Made by a program: the position numbers and the translations under genes. DNA of 64,000 bases from Candidatus Eremiobacterota bacterium (GTDB lineage: Bacteria > Vulcanimicrobiota > Vulcanimicrobiia > Vulcanimicrobiales > Vulcanimicrobiaceae): assembly GCA_019235885.1 (NCBI GenBank), contig JAFAKB010000020.1, positions 1-64,000 on the forward strand, given 5' to 3'. The notes under the pieces were generated by a model. That model searched no databases, was not told the DNA's origin, and saw nothing but the letters and a program-made list of their open reading frames with translations. This document shows, piece after piece, positions 34,096 to 42,197 of this stretch (the first letter of the stretch is position 1; each line of letters begins with the position of its first letter).

Positions 34096-35772
34096 GTGAT
34101 CGCACGACGCGTGTACCGTTTCGTCCGCGCCGCCTCGCTGGCGGCGGCGGCCGTCCTGTTCGCCGTGCGCGGGCCGGCCGCGGTGCGCGCGCTGCGGCCC
34201 GACGACGTCGTCTTTCTTGCGGGCGCGCTGGTCGTCGCGCTCGTGCTGGGTGCGCTGCGCGCGCCGGCGGCGCACTTCGAGCGGAGCGCGCGGCCAACGC
34301 CCGAGAGCGACCGCGTCGGGCTGCTCGTGCCGTTGCTGCTCGCGGTGCTGGTGACGGAAGGCTGGCTCTGGGCCGCCCTCTGCAACGCCGCCGCGTTCTT
34401 GATGCGGCGGGCCGGGCCGCGCCGGCGGTCGTGGTTCGACCTCGCGCTGACGGCCTCGCTGCGCGTCCCGGCCTGGTGGGCTGCCGCGCTCGTCCTGCGA
34501 CCGCTGCGCGTAGCGGCCTCCGCGCCGCTCTCGCTCGGGACCGTCGCCGGTTTCGTCGCAATGGGCGCGGCGTTCGCGCTGCTCGCCGACCTCCTCTGGA
34601 TCGACCCGCTCGTGGCGGCGCGGCAGTCGCGCTCGCTCGCGCGCGTCTGGCAGCGGCACCTCGCCGACCGCGGCACGATGCTGACCGCGCTCGCCGAGGC
34701 GGGCTGGGCGTACGTCGTCGTGCGCGTCGCGACGCACGAAGGGCCGGCGTTCGGGCTCGCCATGCTGTTGCCGCTGGTGGTGCTGGCGGTGGTGCTGGTG
34801 CGGCTGGCGCGGGTGAACGCGCGGCTGCACCGGCTCGCGCTCTCCCGCGAAGCCGTCGACGCGATGCTGCGCGCGAACGATCCGATGCCGCAGATGCGCT
34901 CGCTGCTCGAGAGCATCGACCCGCGAATCGTCCGCGAGGCGGTCGAGATCGCCGCGTTCGGCCGCGGCGGCGCCAACCGCTGGTCGCGGGTGGTCAGATT
35001 CGGCCCGCCGGTGCCGTCCGAGCTCGAACGGCTCGGCGGCCGGGCGCTGCTCGAGCTGCAGGTGACCGGCGAGGACGCCGGTGTCGAGAGCGGCGATGAG
35101 GGGACGGTGCGGGGCTACGCGGCGCGCGACCGCGAGGGGCGCGTGCGCGGCGCACTGCTGGTCTTTCGCCCGCCGGGGGTCGCGCCGCTGGTCGCGCACC
35201 GCGACTTCGAGCGCGCCGCTTCGGAGCTCGGCCCGCTGCTCGGCGAGTACGGCGCGATCGCCGCGACCCGCACGGCCGCGACGGTCGACACGCTGACGGG
35301 TCTGGCGAACCGGCGCGGCATCGCGCGCGCGTTCGAAGAAGCGATGTCGCACGCGCGCGGCGGCGGGCGGTGCGCGGTGCTGCTGCTCGACGTCGACCAC
35401 TTCAAGTCGATCAACGACCTGCTCGGGCACCCGGCCGGCGACCGCGTGCTGGCGCGGATCGGGCGCATCATCGCCGACAACGTGCGCGGCGTCGACCTCG
35501 CCGGCCGCTTCGGCGGCGAAGAGTTCATCGTGCTCCTGCGCGACGCGTCGCGCGAGCGCGCGCTGCAGATCGCGGAGCGCCTGCGCGGTGCGATCGAAGC
35601 GGGCGGCCTGGACTATGCCGACGGCAAGCCGGTGACCGTCTCGGTCGGCGTCGCCTACGCCCGCCCCACCGACCAGACCGGCGACGTCGTCGAACGCGCT
35701 GACCGCGCCCTCTACCGCGCCAAGAACGCCGGCCGAAACCGCGTAGTCGAGTCGCCGCTCGTCGCGGTGTAG
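34096..35772 (+). CDS. Membrane-bound diguanylate cyclase (GGDEF domain)
   Basis: 558 residues. Residues 1-240 form about six to seven membrane segments (an MASE-like sensor), 260-390 a GAF-like linker, and 395-550 the GGDEF domain: LLLDVDHFKSINDLLGHPAG, GRFGGEEFIVLL (active GGEEF), VTVSVGVAYA and ADRALYRAKNAGRNRV. An active site of this form makes cyclic di-GMP from GTP. No RxxD inhibitory site is evident before the GGEEF. GTG start; transcribed alone. Confidence 0.9.
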   Translation: MIARRVYRFVRAASLAAAAVLFAVRGPAAVRALRPDDVVFLAGALVVALVLGALRAPAAHFERSARPTPESDRVGLLVPLLLAVLVTEGWLWAALCNAAAFLMRRAGPRRRSWFDLALTASLRVPAWWAAALVLRPLRVAASAPLSLGTVAGFVAMGAAFALLADLLWIDPLVAARQSRSLARVWQRHLADRGTMLTALAEAGWAYVVVRVATHEGPAFGLAMLLPLVVLAVVLVRLARVNARLHRLALSREAVDAMLRANDPMPQMRSLLESIDPRIVREAVEIAAFGRGGANRWSRVVRFGPPVPSELERLGGRALLELQVTGEDAGVESGDEGTVRGYAARDREGRVRGALLVFRPPGVAPLVAHRDFERAASELGPLLGEYGAIAATRTAATVDTLTGLANRRGIARAFEEAMSHARGGGRCAVLLLDVDHFKSINDLLGHPAGDRVLARIGRIIADNVRGVDLAGRFGGEEFIVLLRDASRERALQIAERLRGAIEAGGLDYADGKPVTVSVGVAYARPTDQTGDVVERADRALYRAKNAGRNRVVESPLVAV

Positions 35773-36020
35773 CGGCCCGCTGTTTCGGAGGTTAGTTCAG
35801 GACCATACGAACGGCGCATTGTAGGCCAGGCCGCCGTCGCTCCAATGATCGCTCCAAGCAGTGTGTCCATAGCCATTCGACCATTCCCAGATCACGTTGA
35901 ATCAGTACCGGGAGCCGGTGATGCCTTTTTGGATTCGATCCCGCGAAAAATGAACCGCGACAGCAGTCGCGTTGCCCGTCGAGCAGAATAGCCTCTTTCC
36001 GCGGCGTCCGGGCGATTTCA
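35773..36020. other. Gap without a supported gene; possible gene remnant
   Basis: 248 bases, lower in GC than the surroundings. On the minus strand 35901-35797 a stretch bounded by a TGA just upstream reads NVIWEWSNGYGHTAWSDHW and ends AYNAPFVWS before a stop; its Trp/Gly/Asn-rich composition looks like a real C-terminus, with no 5' part in frame. It may be the end of a gene lost when the VapBC module arrived. Confidence 0.3.
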
Positions 36021-36488
36021 TCAAGAGTAATCACGGAGCATCGTAACCTGAATTCGCTCTTTGATTGGCGCGAGTCTCTTGCGCCATTGATCGTCGTTCG
36101 TAATGAGATGAGCGACCTGTGCAACAACACCGGTCGCGATGACCAGGGCATCAGGTGTTCTAAAACCATGCATAGCGCGCAGGCTCGCGGCCTCTTGCGC
36201 GACGTGAATGTCGGTCGCGAGAAGTGAGAGATTCGGCCAGCGGGTGAGGAAGCCGTGAACGTGAGCGGCGCCGCTGGGCGCGGCGCGCAGCGGACGGACC
36301 AGAACCTCCATCGCGGTGACGGGCGAGACGACCGCCGGATTCCGGCCGCTCTTGACGAGGTCATCGATAAGGACGACCGCGACCCCATTCGTGGCATCGC
36401 CGGCGTCGAAGTAAGCGATCAACACCGACGTGTCGACTAGGACCCGCTCGCCGGTGCGCAGGCGCTTTTCGAACGCGGTGCGATTCAG
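36021..36488 (-). CDS. vapC: VapC-like PIN-domain toxin
   Basis: 155 residues if started at CTG 36488. LVDTSVLIAYFDAGD contains the first catalytic Asp; PVTAMEVLVRP the conserved Glu; RTPDALVIATG and LITNDDQW the C-terminal acids. Together these form a PIN ribonuclease site. The first standard start in frame, GTG 36425, would cut off the catalytic Asp, so translation must begin earlier. The CTG at 36488-36486 overlaps the antitoxin stop (CTGA) and follows AGAGG by 7 bases. Toxin downstream of antitoxin, as usual for vapBC. Confidence 0.8.
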   Translation of the reverse strand: MNRTAFEKRLRTGERVLVDTSVLIAYFDAGDATNGVAVVLIDDLVKSGRNPAVVSPVTAMEVLVRPLRAAPSGAAHVHGFLTRWPNLSLLATDIHVAQEAASLRAMHGFRTPDALVIATGVVAQVAHLITNDDQWRKRLAPIKERIQVTMLRDYS

Positions 36489-36733
36489 GACCAGGCCTCT
36501 CGCTCGCCGCGGATGTACGCCTCGCGTTCGGCAGCATCTCTGCCGTATATCCCGGTGAGAATCCCGGCGTAGCTGTCCCGTAGCGGACGCACGATCAGTT
36601 CGTCCGGCCGGTCGTCGTCGACCAAGAACACCAAGTGCTGTCCCTTCCGCAGGCCCCGCGCTTCGGCGATTTCTTTCGGAATGGTGATCTGATTGCGCGC
36701 TCGAATTACTGTTTCGGATTGAAAGACTGCCAT
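36485..36733 (-). CDS. vapB: VapB-like antitoxin, SpoVT-AbrB/MazE DNA-binding domain
   Basis: 82 residues. VIRARNQITIPKEIAEARGL is the swapped-hairpin AbrB motif; the rest forms a toxin-binding tail ending EREAWS. It probably represses its own operon. Stop overlaps the proposed vapC start. Local GC is lower than in core genes. Confidence 0.85.
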   Translation of the reverse strand: MAVFQSETVIRARNQITIPKEIAEARGLRKGQHLVFLVDDDRPDELIVRPLRDSYAGILTGIYGRDAAEREAYIRGEREAWS

Positions 36734-36794
36734 CTGAATTAACCTCGCTAATCAGAATAGCAGAGAAAGTCCGATCTGCAAATGTTCCGAGAGC

Positions 36795-36985
36795 CTATTC
36801 GCGGTCGACGCGTTCGACCGATGGGTCGCCGTCTTGGTCGACGGTCACGGTGAAGACAAGGGGGCGGCAGCAGACCGGGCAGTCTTCGAGGACGGTCTGG
36901 CGGCGGCCGGCGGTGGGTTCGACGCCGAGGCGTTCTGCTCGCCGCAGCTTGGGCAGGTGTATAAGGCGTCCGTTTCGAGGGGCAT
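36795..36985 (-). pseudogene. CPXCG-family cysteine-rich protein, frameshifted
   Basis: From ATG 36985 frame 1 reads [17 protein letters not shown], the start of the small CPXCG family (CPYCGE...). The family's second half, ERLGVEPTAGRRQTVLEDC then PVCCRPLVFTVTVDQDG and a normal stop at 36797-36795, lies in another frame. The switch falls near the GAGCAGAACGCC run after CGEQ. Total length 191 is two over a multiple of three. Either a true frameshift mutation, or a sequencing/assembly error. Confidence 0.75.
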
Positions 36986-36988
36986 CGG

Positions 36989-37018
36989 TTTACACTGGCT
37001 CGGGGGCTGTGCTACAAT
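36989..37018 (+). promoter_or_regulatory. Promoter of rpmG-trpT-secE-nusG
   Basis: TTTACA (36989-36994), 18-base spacer, TACAAT (37013-37018). Transcription from about 37025 gives a leader of some 70 bases that contains a hairpin GCCCCC-GGC-GGGGGC at 37062-37076, without a T-run. Confidence 0.7.
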
Positions 37019-37093
37019 CTTGCGCGGAACGGACCGCGCGTCCGTTTTCTTCATGTTTTCCGCCCCCGGCGGGGGCCTTCTCGAAGAACGGCG

Positions 37094-37258
37094 ATGGCGA
37101 AGAAAGAGAACCGTGTGATGGTGACGATGGCCTGCACCGAGTGCAAGCGCCGGAACTACAACACGTTCAAGAACCGGCAAAAGACCAGCCAGCGGCTCGA
37201 GCTCAGCAAGTACTGCCGCTGGTGCCGCTGCCACCGCGCCCACCGCGAGACGAAGTAA
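37094..37258 (+). CDS. rpmG: 50S ribosomal protein L33
   Basis: 54 residues, too short for most ORF lists: [20 protein letters not shown], then NYNTFKNRQ and [20 protein letters not shown] and CRWC form the zinc site (C+ form). First gene of the rpmG-tRNA-Trp-secE-nusG unit, as in Bacillus and Thermus-type gene orders. Confidence 0.95.
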   Translation: MAKKENRVMVTMACTECKRRNYNTFKNRQKTSQRLELSKYCRWCRCHRAHRETK

Positions 37259-37281
37259 TCTGCCCGGTTGCCGGGCCCTCT

Positions 37282-37357
37282 AGGGCGGTAGCTCAATTGG
37301 TAGAGTTGCGGTCTCCAAAACCGTCGGTTGCAGGTTCGAGTCCTGTCCGCCCTGCCA
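37282..37357 (+). tRNA. tRNA-Trp (anticodon CCA)
   Basis: Acceptor AGGGCGG/CCGCCCT, D stem GCTC with GAGT, anticodon loop CTCCAAA, T arm GCAGG-TTCGAGT-CCTGT, G73 and encoded CCA. A short hairpin GCCCGG-TTG-CCGGGC lies just upstream. Confidence 0.96.
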
Positions 37358-37373
37358 GATTTTTGCGGTACAT

Positions 37374-37640
37374 ATGAGTATGAAGTCCACCACCACCAAA
37401 TCGCCGGCGAAGCGCCCGGCGACGACGCCCGCCCAGCGCGCGGCGAACGCGGCGCGCACGCAGGAGTTCGTCCGCGGCGTGGTCGCCGAGATGCGCCGCG
37501 TGACGTGGCCGACGCGCGAAGAGTGGATCGCCGCGACCGCGCTGACGATCGCGCTGGTCGTCGGCGTCGGGGTGTTCACCTACGCCTGCGACCTGCTGTT
37601 CGGTTGGATCTTCAGCTGGCTGACCGGAGGGGCGCGCTGA
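37374..37640 (+). CDS. secE: Preprotein translocase subunit SecE
   Basis: 88 residues: a basic Thr/Ala/Pro-rich N-terminal 28, then EFVRGVVAEMRRVTWPTREE and one membrane helix, the SecE pattern. Smallest essential subunit of SecYEG. 16 bases after the tRNA-Trp; no Shine-Dalgarno visible. Stop overlaps the nusG ATG (TGATG). Confidence 0.95.
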   Translation: MSMKSTTTKSPAKRPATTPAQRAANAARTQEFVRGVVAEMRRVTWPTREEWIAATALTIALVVGVGVFTYACDLLFGWIFSWLTGGAR

Positions 37641-38251
37641 TGGATCAAGACGCGAACGTCGCGGTCACCGAGCCGCAGGAGCAGACCGCCGCGGCGCCTG
37701 CGCAGAAGAAGCAGGACGACCGCAAGAAGTGGTACGTGATCCACACCTACTCGGGCTACGAGAACAAGGTCAAGGCGAACCTCGAGCGCCGCATCCACTC
37801 GATGAACATGCAGGACAAGATCTTCCGCGTGCTCGTCCCGATGGAAGACGAGGTCGAGTTCAAGGACGGCAAGCGCAAGATCACGCCGAAGAAAGTCTTT
37901 CCGGGCTACGTGCTGGTCGAGATGGACATGGACGACGCGTCCTGGTACGTGGTGCGCAACACCTCGGGCGTCACGGGCTTCGTCGGCTCGCCGGGATCGG
38001 GTGAGAAGCCCGTTCCGCTGCAGGACAAAGAAGTGAAGACGATCCTCAAGCAGATGGGTATCGAGACGCCCAAGCTCAAGATCGACTTCGCGAAGGGCGA
38101 CCGCATCAAGGTCACCTCGGGACCGTTCTTCGACTTCACCGGGATCGTCGACGACATCCAGCCGGAAAAAGAGAAGGTCCGCGCGCTCATCTCGATCTTC
38201 GGGCGCGAGACGCCGGTCGAGCTCGAGTTCTACCAGATCGAAAAAGTCTGA
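37640..38251 (+). CDS. nusG: Transcription termination/antitermination protein NusG
   Basis: 203 residues. After a Gln/Ala-rich 30-residue extension: KKWYVIHTYSGYENKVKANL, KVFPGYVLVEMDMDDASWY, VRNTSGVTGFVG (NGN domain) and GDRIKVTSGPFFDFTGIVDD (KOW). It binds RNA polymerase and modulates elongation. Normally followed by rplKAJL-rpoBC; here a strong terminator follows instead. Confidence 0.96.
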   Translation: MDQDANVAVTEPQEQTAAAPAQKKQDDRKKWYVIHTYSGYENKVKANLERRIHSMNMQDKIFRVLVPMEDEVEFKDGKRKITPKKVFPGYVLVEMDMDDASWYVVRNTSGVTGFVGSPGSGEKPVPLQDKEVKTILKQMGIETPKLKIDFAKGDRIKVTSGPFFDFTGIVDDIQPEKEKVRALISIFGRETPVELEFYQIEKV

Positions 38252-38260
38252 GAAGATGCA

Positions 38261-38288
38261 GAAGAGCCCGGGTCGACCCGGGCTCTTC
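38261..38288. terminator. Bidirectional terminator after nusG
   Basis: Perfect 12-base stem GAAGAGCCCGGG (38261-38272) / CCCGGGCTCTTC (38277-38288), loop TCGA, between the convergent nusG and 38306-38560 genes. A short T-rich stretch follows on the plus side. Confidence 0.85.
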
Positions 38289-38305
38289 TCGTTTCCCGGC
38301 GCCGC

Positions 38306-38560
38306 TTACGGGCAGCCGTTGTTCATCCAGGTCTGGAAGTTCGACACCCATTCCGACGACCACGCCGGTTCGCCGAGCGGCATCGCGCCGGTGCTGACCT
38401 TGTCGTAAATCTCTTGCGCCTTCGAGGCGGTGTCGGCCTGGCTCGTGAGGTCGACGTACCATGACATGCAGCTCACGTCTTTCTGCGTGAAGTAGCCGCT
38501 GATCGGGTCGGCCCAGGTCGGGCCGCCGCTGGTGGTGTCGCTCGTTTCGGAATAGCTCAT
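38306..38560 (-). CDS. Small Trp/Cys-containing conserved-looking protein
   Basis: 84 residues from ATG 38560: ISGYFTQKDVSCMSWYVDL, then AQEIYDKVSTGAMPLGEPAW, ending FQTWMNNGCP. The pattern IY-x2-V-x2-G-x-MP...W...F-x2-WM-x2-GCP recurs, as I recall, in short uncharacterised bacterial proteins and at the end of some oxidase-like proteins; function unknown. GGAGG lies 10 bases before the ATG. Two Cys, no signal peptide. It ends 18 bases from the nusG terminator. Confidence 0.7.
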   Translation of the reverse strand: MSYSETSDTTSGGPTWADPISGYFTQKDVSCMSWYVDLTSQADTASKAQEIYDKVSTGAMPLGEPAWSSEWVSNFQTWMNNGCP

Positions 38561-38597
38561 CGAGTGGTCGCCTCCATCGGGTAGAACGCGGGACGCG

Positions 38598-39443
38598 CTA
38601 CAGCGCTGCGCCGCCGCCGGTGTAGATTGCTTTCCAGCCGGTTTTCGTGCGGCTGTAGATCGCGTAGGTGTGGGCGTCGTAGCCGATCTGGCGCGTGACG
38701 ACCGAGAGCGTGCCGTCGCCGAGGTCGATCGCGTCGATGAGCTGCTCGCGCGGCTCTTCCAGCAGCGGCTCCGTGACGGTGATCTTTTGAACGTGCGCAA
38801 ACGTGGCGCGCAGCTCGCCCCCGAGCCGTTCGGCGATGAAGAACAACCGGCGGTCGGTGCGCGGAGAGCCGCTTCCGCGCAAGTTGATCGTGCCGACGAT
38901 CGCCGGCCCGCGGCCGAGATCGATCGCGGTCAGGTTCACGACGGTGAGCTTCGACGGCGCCGCGTCGCCGAGCAACTTGGAAGCGACCTGCAGCGCCGCC
39001 GCGCGTTCGGCCGGCGCCGGCGCGCGGCGCGGCGAGGCTGCGTGGCCGCCGAGCGACGGTGAGGCGAGCGCGGAGACGTTCTCGTTCAGATGCAGCGCGG
39101 GCGGAACGACGATCGTCGCGTCGCCGTTCGCGACCTTCGCCGGAACCGTCGCGACGACGCGGCCGCCGAAGATGACGTTCACGCGGTTGCCGTGCGTGGC
39201 GATCGTCGCGTTCGACTCCATGCGCAGCTTGTCGGACGGTCCGCCGTCGCTGGAGCCGGGGTCGATGAACTTGCCGTGACGCCGCACGCCGACCGGTTCG
39301 AGCGCGCCGCCTGCGTCGACCACGAAGATCGCATCGCCCTCGCCGGTCGGGACGTTGGGATTGTCGAGGCTGTTCGCGCGGATCGCGCACGGGGCGCCGA
39401 GCAGCGCGGCGAACGCGAATAGAGTGGCGGCGCGGGACGGCAA
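38598..39443 (-). CDS. Secreted hypothetical protein
   Basis: 281 residues. TTG 39443 is preceded by GAGGAGA at 5 bases, the best site; the protein opens LPSRAATLFAFAALLGAPCA, a signal peptide with cleavage near AIRA-NSLDNP. The remainder is beta-rich (NATIATHGNRVNVIFGG, VTEPLLEEPREQLIDAIDLG, YAIYSRTKTGWKAIYTGGG). No recognised domain. The open frame runs far upstream to 40382, but that part is antisense-like low complexity opposite a membrane gene. Confidence 0.65.
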   Translation of the reverse strand: MPSRAATLFAFAALLGAPCAIRANSLDNPNVPTGEGDAIFVVDAGGALEPVGVRRHGKFIDPGSSDGGPSDKLRMESNATIATHGNRVNVIFGGRVVATVPAKVANGDATIVVPPALHLNENVSALASPSLGGHAASPRRAPAPAERAAALQVASKLLGDAAPSKLTVVNLTAIDLGRGPAIVGTINLRGSGSPRTDRRLFFIAERLGGELRATFAHVQKITVTEPLLEEPREQLIDAIDLGDGTLSVVTRQIGYDAHTYAIYSRTKTGWKAIYTGGGAAL

Positions 39444-39511
39444 GCGATTCTCCTCACGTCCGAACGAGCGGGAACGAGCGGGACCGAATCCGCCTCTTTG
39501 TCGACGCTGTG

Positions 39512-40789
39512 CTAGCCGCCTCCGCCGGTGAGGGTTTGACCGAGATAGATGACGGTTGCGGCGGTGACGACGGCGGTCACCGACCAGCCGGCAGCGGCCA
39601 GCCAGCTCGGGACCGGCTTGTCGCGCATTACCTTGCGATTGCGGCCGATGAGCAACATCAGCGCGAGCGTCAGCGGGGTCGCGATCCCGCCGGCGATCCC
39701 GCTGAAGAAGAGCAGCTTGATCGGTGGAACGCCGGCCATGCCGATCAGCACGGCGATCAGCACGCAGCCCGAAAGCGTGAGATAGAACGCGCGGGCGCGG
39801 TCGAACTTCCGGTCGAGACTGCGGCGCCAGCCGAACATCTCGGCGGCGACGTACGCCGACGTTCCGGCGATCACCGGGATCGCGACGAGCGCAGAACCGA
39901 GGAGTCCGACGGCGAAGATGATCGCCGCGTATTTGCCGGCGAGCGGCACGAGCGCTTGCGCGGCGTCTTGCGCGGTTTGCACGGCGTGGTGATGAACCCC
40001 CAGCGTCGCGCCGGTCGCGACGAGGATGAACCAGAACGTCAACCCCGCGACGACGATCCCCAGCGCGGCGTCGGCCTGCACCAAGCCCAGCCGTTGCAGC
40101 GGCGGTTTCTCCTCGCTCAGCTCGATCGTTTCCCACACGTACGCGTACGCGGTGAGCGTCGTGCCGAGCAGCGCCAGCGCGCCGGCGACCGTTTCCGGCC
40201 GGAGGTCGAAGTGCGGGACGAACGAGCCGCGCAGCACGTCGCTCCAGTTCGGACGGGCCAGGAACGCGGCGCCGACGTACGTGAGGAAAAGCAGCGCGAC
40301 GTAGCGCAGGTACCGTTCGATCGCGCGGTAGCTGCCGAAGATCAGGAGCGCGACGGTCAGCGCGCCGAGCGGCAGGATCCACCAGCGATAGTCGGCGCCG
40401 GTGAGCAGCTGCATCGCGGCGCCGCCGCCTTCGAGGTCGGCGGCCAGGGTGAGGACGTTGACGATCAGCAGCGCGGCGAGCGCGAGCAGCGCCCAGAAGC
40501 GACCGTAGGCGTGGCGAACGTCGTCTTCCAAACCTTTCTTCGTGACCGCGCCGACTTGCGCCGCGACGGCTTGCACGACCGCGAGCATCGGGATCACCAG
40601 CAGCGTGAGCCAGCCCAGCTCGTACGTCGTCGTCGAGCCGATGACGGCCAGCGTTGCGACGGTCGTCGGATCGTTGTCGGAGGCGCCCGCGACGATCCCG
40701 GCACCGAAGGTCGTGGTGGGCGGCGTCTTCCCGCCCTGCTCTTCCGCATCGGACGGGTTCGGGTGTGGAAGTCCTTTCCTGCGGCGCAT
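39512..40789 (-). CDS. Nramp-family metal ion transporter, divergent
   Basis: 425 residues with 11 membrane helices. TM1 reads GAGIVAGASDNDPTTVAT where classical Nramp proteins have DPGN, and TM6 reads LGTTLTAYAYVWE where they have MPH(N). The helical arrangement and the FFSGIAGGIATPLTLALML end fit the family. Loss of the Asn, Met and His ligands argues against Mn2+/Fe2+ as substrate and resembles the Nramp-related Mg2+ transporters; that is inference. 54 bases downstream of the serine hydrolase gene. Confidence 0.8.
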   Translation of the reverse strand: MRRRKGLPHPNPSDAEEQGGKTPPTTTFGAGIVAGASDNDPTTVATLAVIGSTTTYELGWLTLLVIPMLAVVQAVAAQVGAVTKKGLEDDVRHAYGRFWALLALAALLIVNVLTLAADLEGGGAAMQLLTGADYRWWILPLGALTVALLIFGSYRAIERYLRYVALLFLTYVGAAFLARPNWSDVLRGSFVPHFDLRPETVAGALALLGTTLTAYAYVWETIELSEEKPPLQRLGLVQADAALGIVVAGLTFWFILVATGATLGVHHHAVQTAQDAAQALVPLAGKYAAIIFAVGLLGSALVAIPVIAGTSAYVAAEMFGWRRSLDRKFDRARAFYLTLSGCVLIAVLIGMAGVPPIKLLFFSGIAGGIATPLTLALMLLIGRNRKVMRDKPVPSWLAAAGWSVTAVVTAATVIYLGQTLTGGGG

Positions 40790-40843
40790 CTCGAGCTTCG
40801 TTCCCCGGTAGCGCGCGCGCTCACACCCGAGGACGAAGCGGAT

Positions 40844-42097
40844 TCACCGTTTTCGCGGATGCCGCCCGGTTGATTGCGCGGTACCGTTCGAGAGCGCGAT
40901 GGCGAACAGCGGCGGGATGACCGAGTACGGCAAAATTCCGGTGCCTTCGTTGGTCAGCACGATGATCTCGATGCCGTCGTCGGGGAAGGTCGCGTTCATC
41001 GTTTGAAAACCGCCGAACGCGCCGTCGTGCCAGATGTAGCGATGGCCGTTGAGCGTGGCGACGAACCAGCCGTCGGCATAGGTTCCGTACGACTGCGGGA
41101 ACGGGCTGGGCGCGAACATCTGCTGCAGCGAGGCCGCGCTGAAGATGCCGGGCTGGCGCACGGCGCGATCCCACTTCTCGATGTCGCCGACCGTGGAGGT
41201 CAGCCCGCCCGGGCCGGCGAGCCAGCTCAAGTTCCACTGCGAGGCGCGGCCGATCACGCCGTTGTACGTCTCGTAGCCGAGCGCGACGTCGGTTTGCGGC
41301 GGCGGCGGAAAGCCTTGCTGCGTCTGCGTCATCCCGAGCGGCGTGAAGATGCGCTGCTGCAGAAACGTTCCGAACGGCTCGCCGCTCACCTGCGCGACGA
41401 TCATCCCGAGCAGCACGTAGTTCGAGTTGCTGTAGTCGTACGCTGACCCGGGTGCGAACTGCAGCGGAAAGCTCGCGAGCCGGTCCGCGATCGGCTGATA
41501 GTTCGTCTGGCCGCTCGCCATGAATGCGTCGTACGCAGCCGTGAAGTCGGGATAGTCGCCGAAGTTGTTGTAGTCCACGATTCCGCTGCGGTGCTGCAGC
41601 AGGTAGAGCAGCGGGATCGCGTTTCCGTTCGGAAACGCGGGAAAGTATTTCGAGAGCGGATCGTTGACCGAGAGCTTTCCGTCTTGCTGCAGCAGCAGAA
41701 TCGCGCCGGCGGTGAACTCCTTGCTGACCGAGGCCAGCTCGAAGAGCGTGTTCGCGTCCGGCGCGAGCTGCCCGCGCGGCAGGTTGTAGATCGTCTCCGC
41801 GGCGGGTACGCGCCAGAAGTCGCCGTGGCCGTACACGTCGGGAAGGCCGCGGTCGCGCAGCCCGTAGCCGTGCACGTACAGCGGGCTGCCGTTCTTGTAG
41901 ACGCCGAGCTCGACGCCCCAGCCGCCGGCGTAGTTCTGCTGGATGACGGCGTCGTACGGAGATCCTCCGGTCGGCGGAGCCGTCGGCACGGCCGTCGCCT
42001 GGGGCGGCGAAACGCCGGCGGACGAGCCGCCGCCTCCGCACGCCGCCAACGCCGCGCACGCGACGACGAGTCCGGCCACCCTGAGCGAACGACGCAT
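40844..42097 (-). CDS. Serine hydrolase lipoprotein, class C beta-lactamase/DD-peptidase fold
   Basis: 417 residues from ATG 42097. Lipoprotein signal peptide MRRSLRVAGLVVACAALAAC with a Gly/Ser/Pro-rich linker. Active-site motifs: SVSK (SxxK nucleophile) at about residue 145, YSNSNY (YxN) and HDGAFGG in place of KTG/HxG. Penicillin-binding-protein-like or esterase; substrate open. Longer frame to 42199 contains no better site. Divergent from the S1-domain gene with a 100-base gap. Confidence 0.85.
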   Translation of the reverse strand: MRRSLRVAGLVVACAALAACGGGGSSAGVSPPQATAVPTAPPTGGSPYDAVIQQNYAGGWGVELGVYKNGSPLYVHGYGLRDRGLPDVYGHGDFWRVPAAETIYNLPRGQLAPDANTLFELASVSKEFTAGAILLLQQDGKLSVNDPLSKYFPAFPNGNAIPLLYLLQHRSGIVDYNNFGDYPDFTAAYDAFMASGQTNYQPIADRLASFPLQFAPGSAYDYSNSNYVLLGMIVAQVSGEPFGTFLQQRIFTPLGMTQTQQGFPPPPQTDVALGYETYNGVIGRASQWNLSWLAGPGGLTSTVGDIEKWDRAVRQPGIFSAASLQQMFAPSPFPQSYGTYADGWFVATLNGHRYIWHDGAFGGFQTMNATFPDDGIEIIVLTNEGTGILPYSVIPPLFAIALSNGTAQSTGRHPRKR

Positions 42098-42197
42098 CGG
42101 CGAAAACCTCGTCCGATACATCCGAGGCCGGTTCGCGGGCTCCTTGCTTGTGTCGAGAGTCTTTGGCGGGCCGGCGCGCGAAGCCAGGCCGAACCAC

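Noticed and set aside
38598-40382. 594-codon open frame on the minus strand
   Set aside because: Only the part up to 39443 is coding (signal peptide and TTG with GAGGAGA). Upstream it is Arg/Ala-rich antisense-like sequence overlapping the Nramp gene in another frame.
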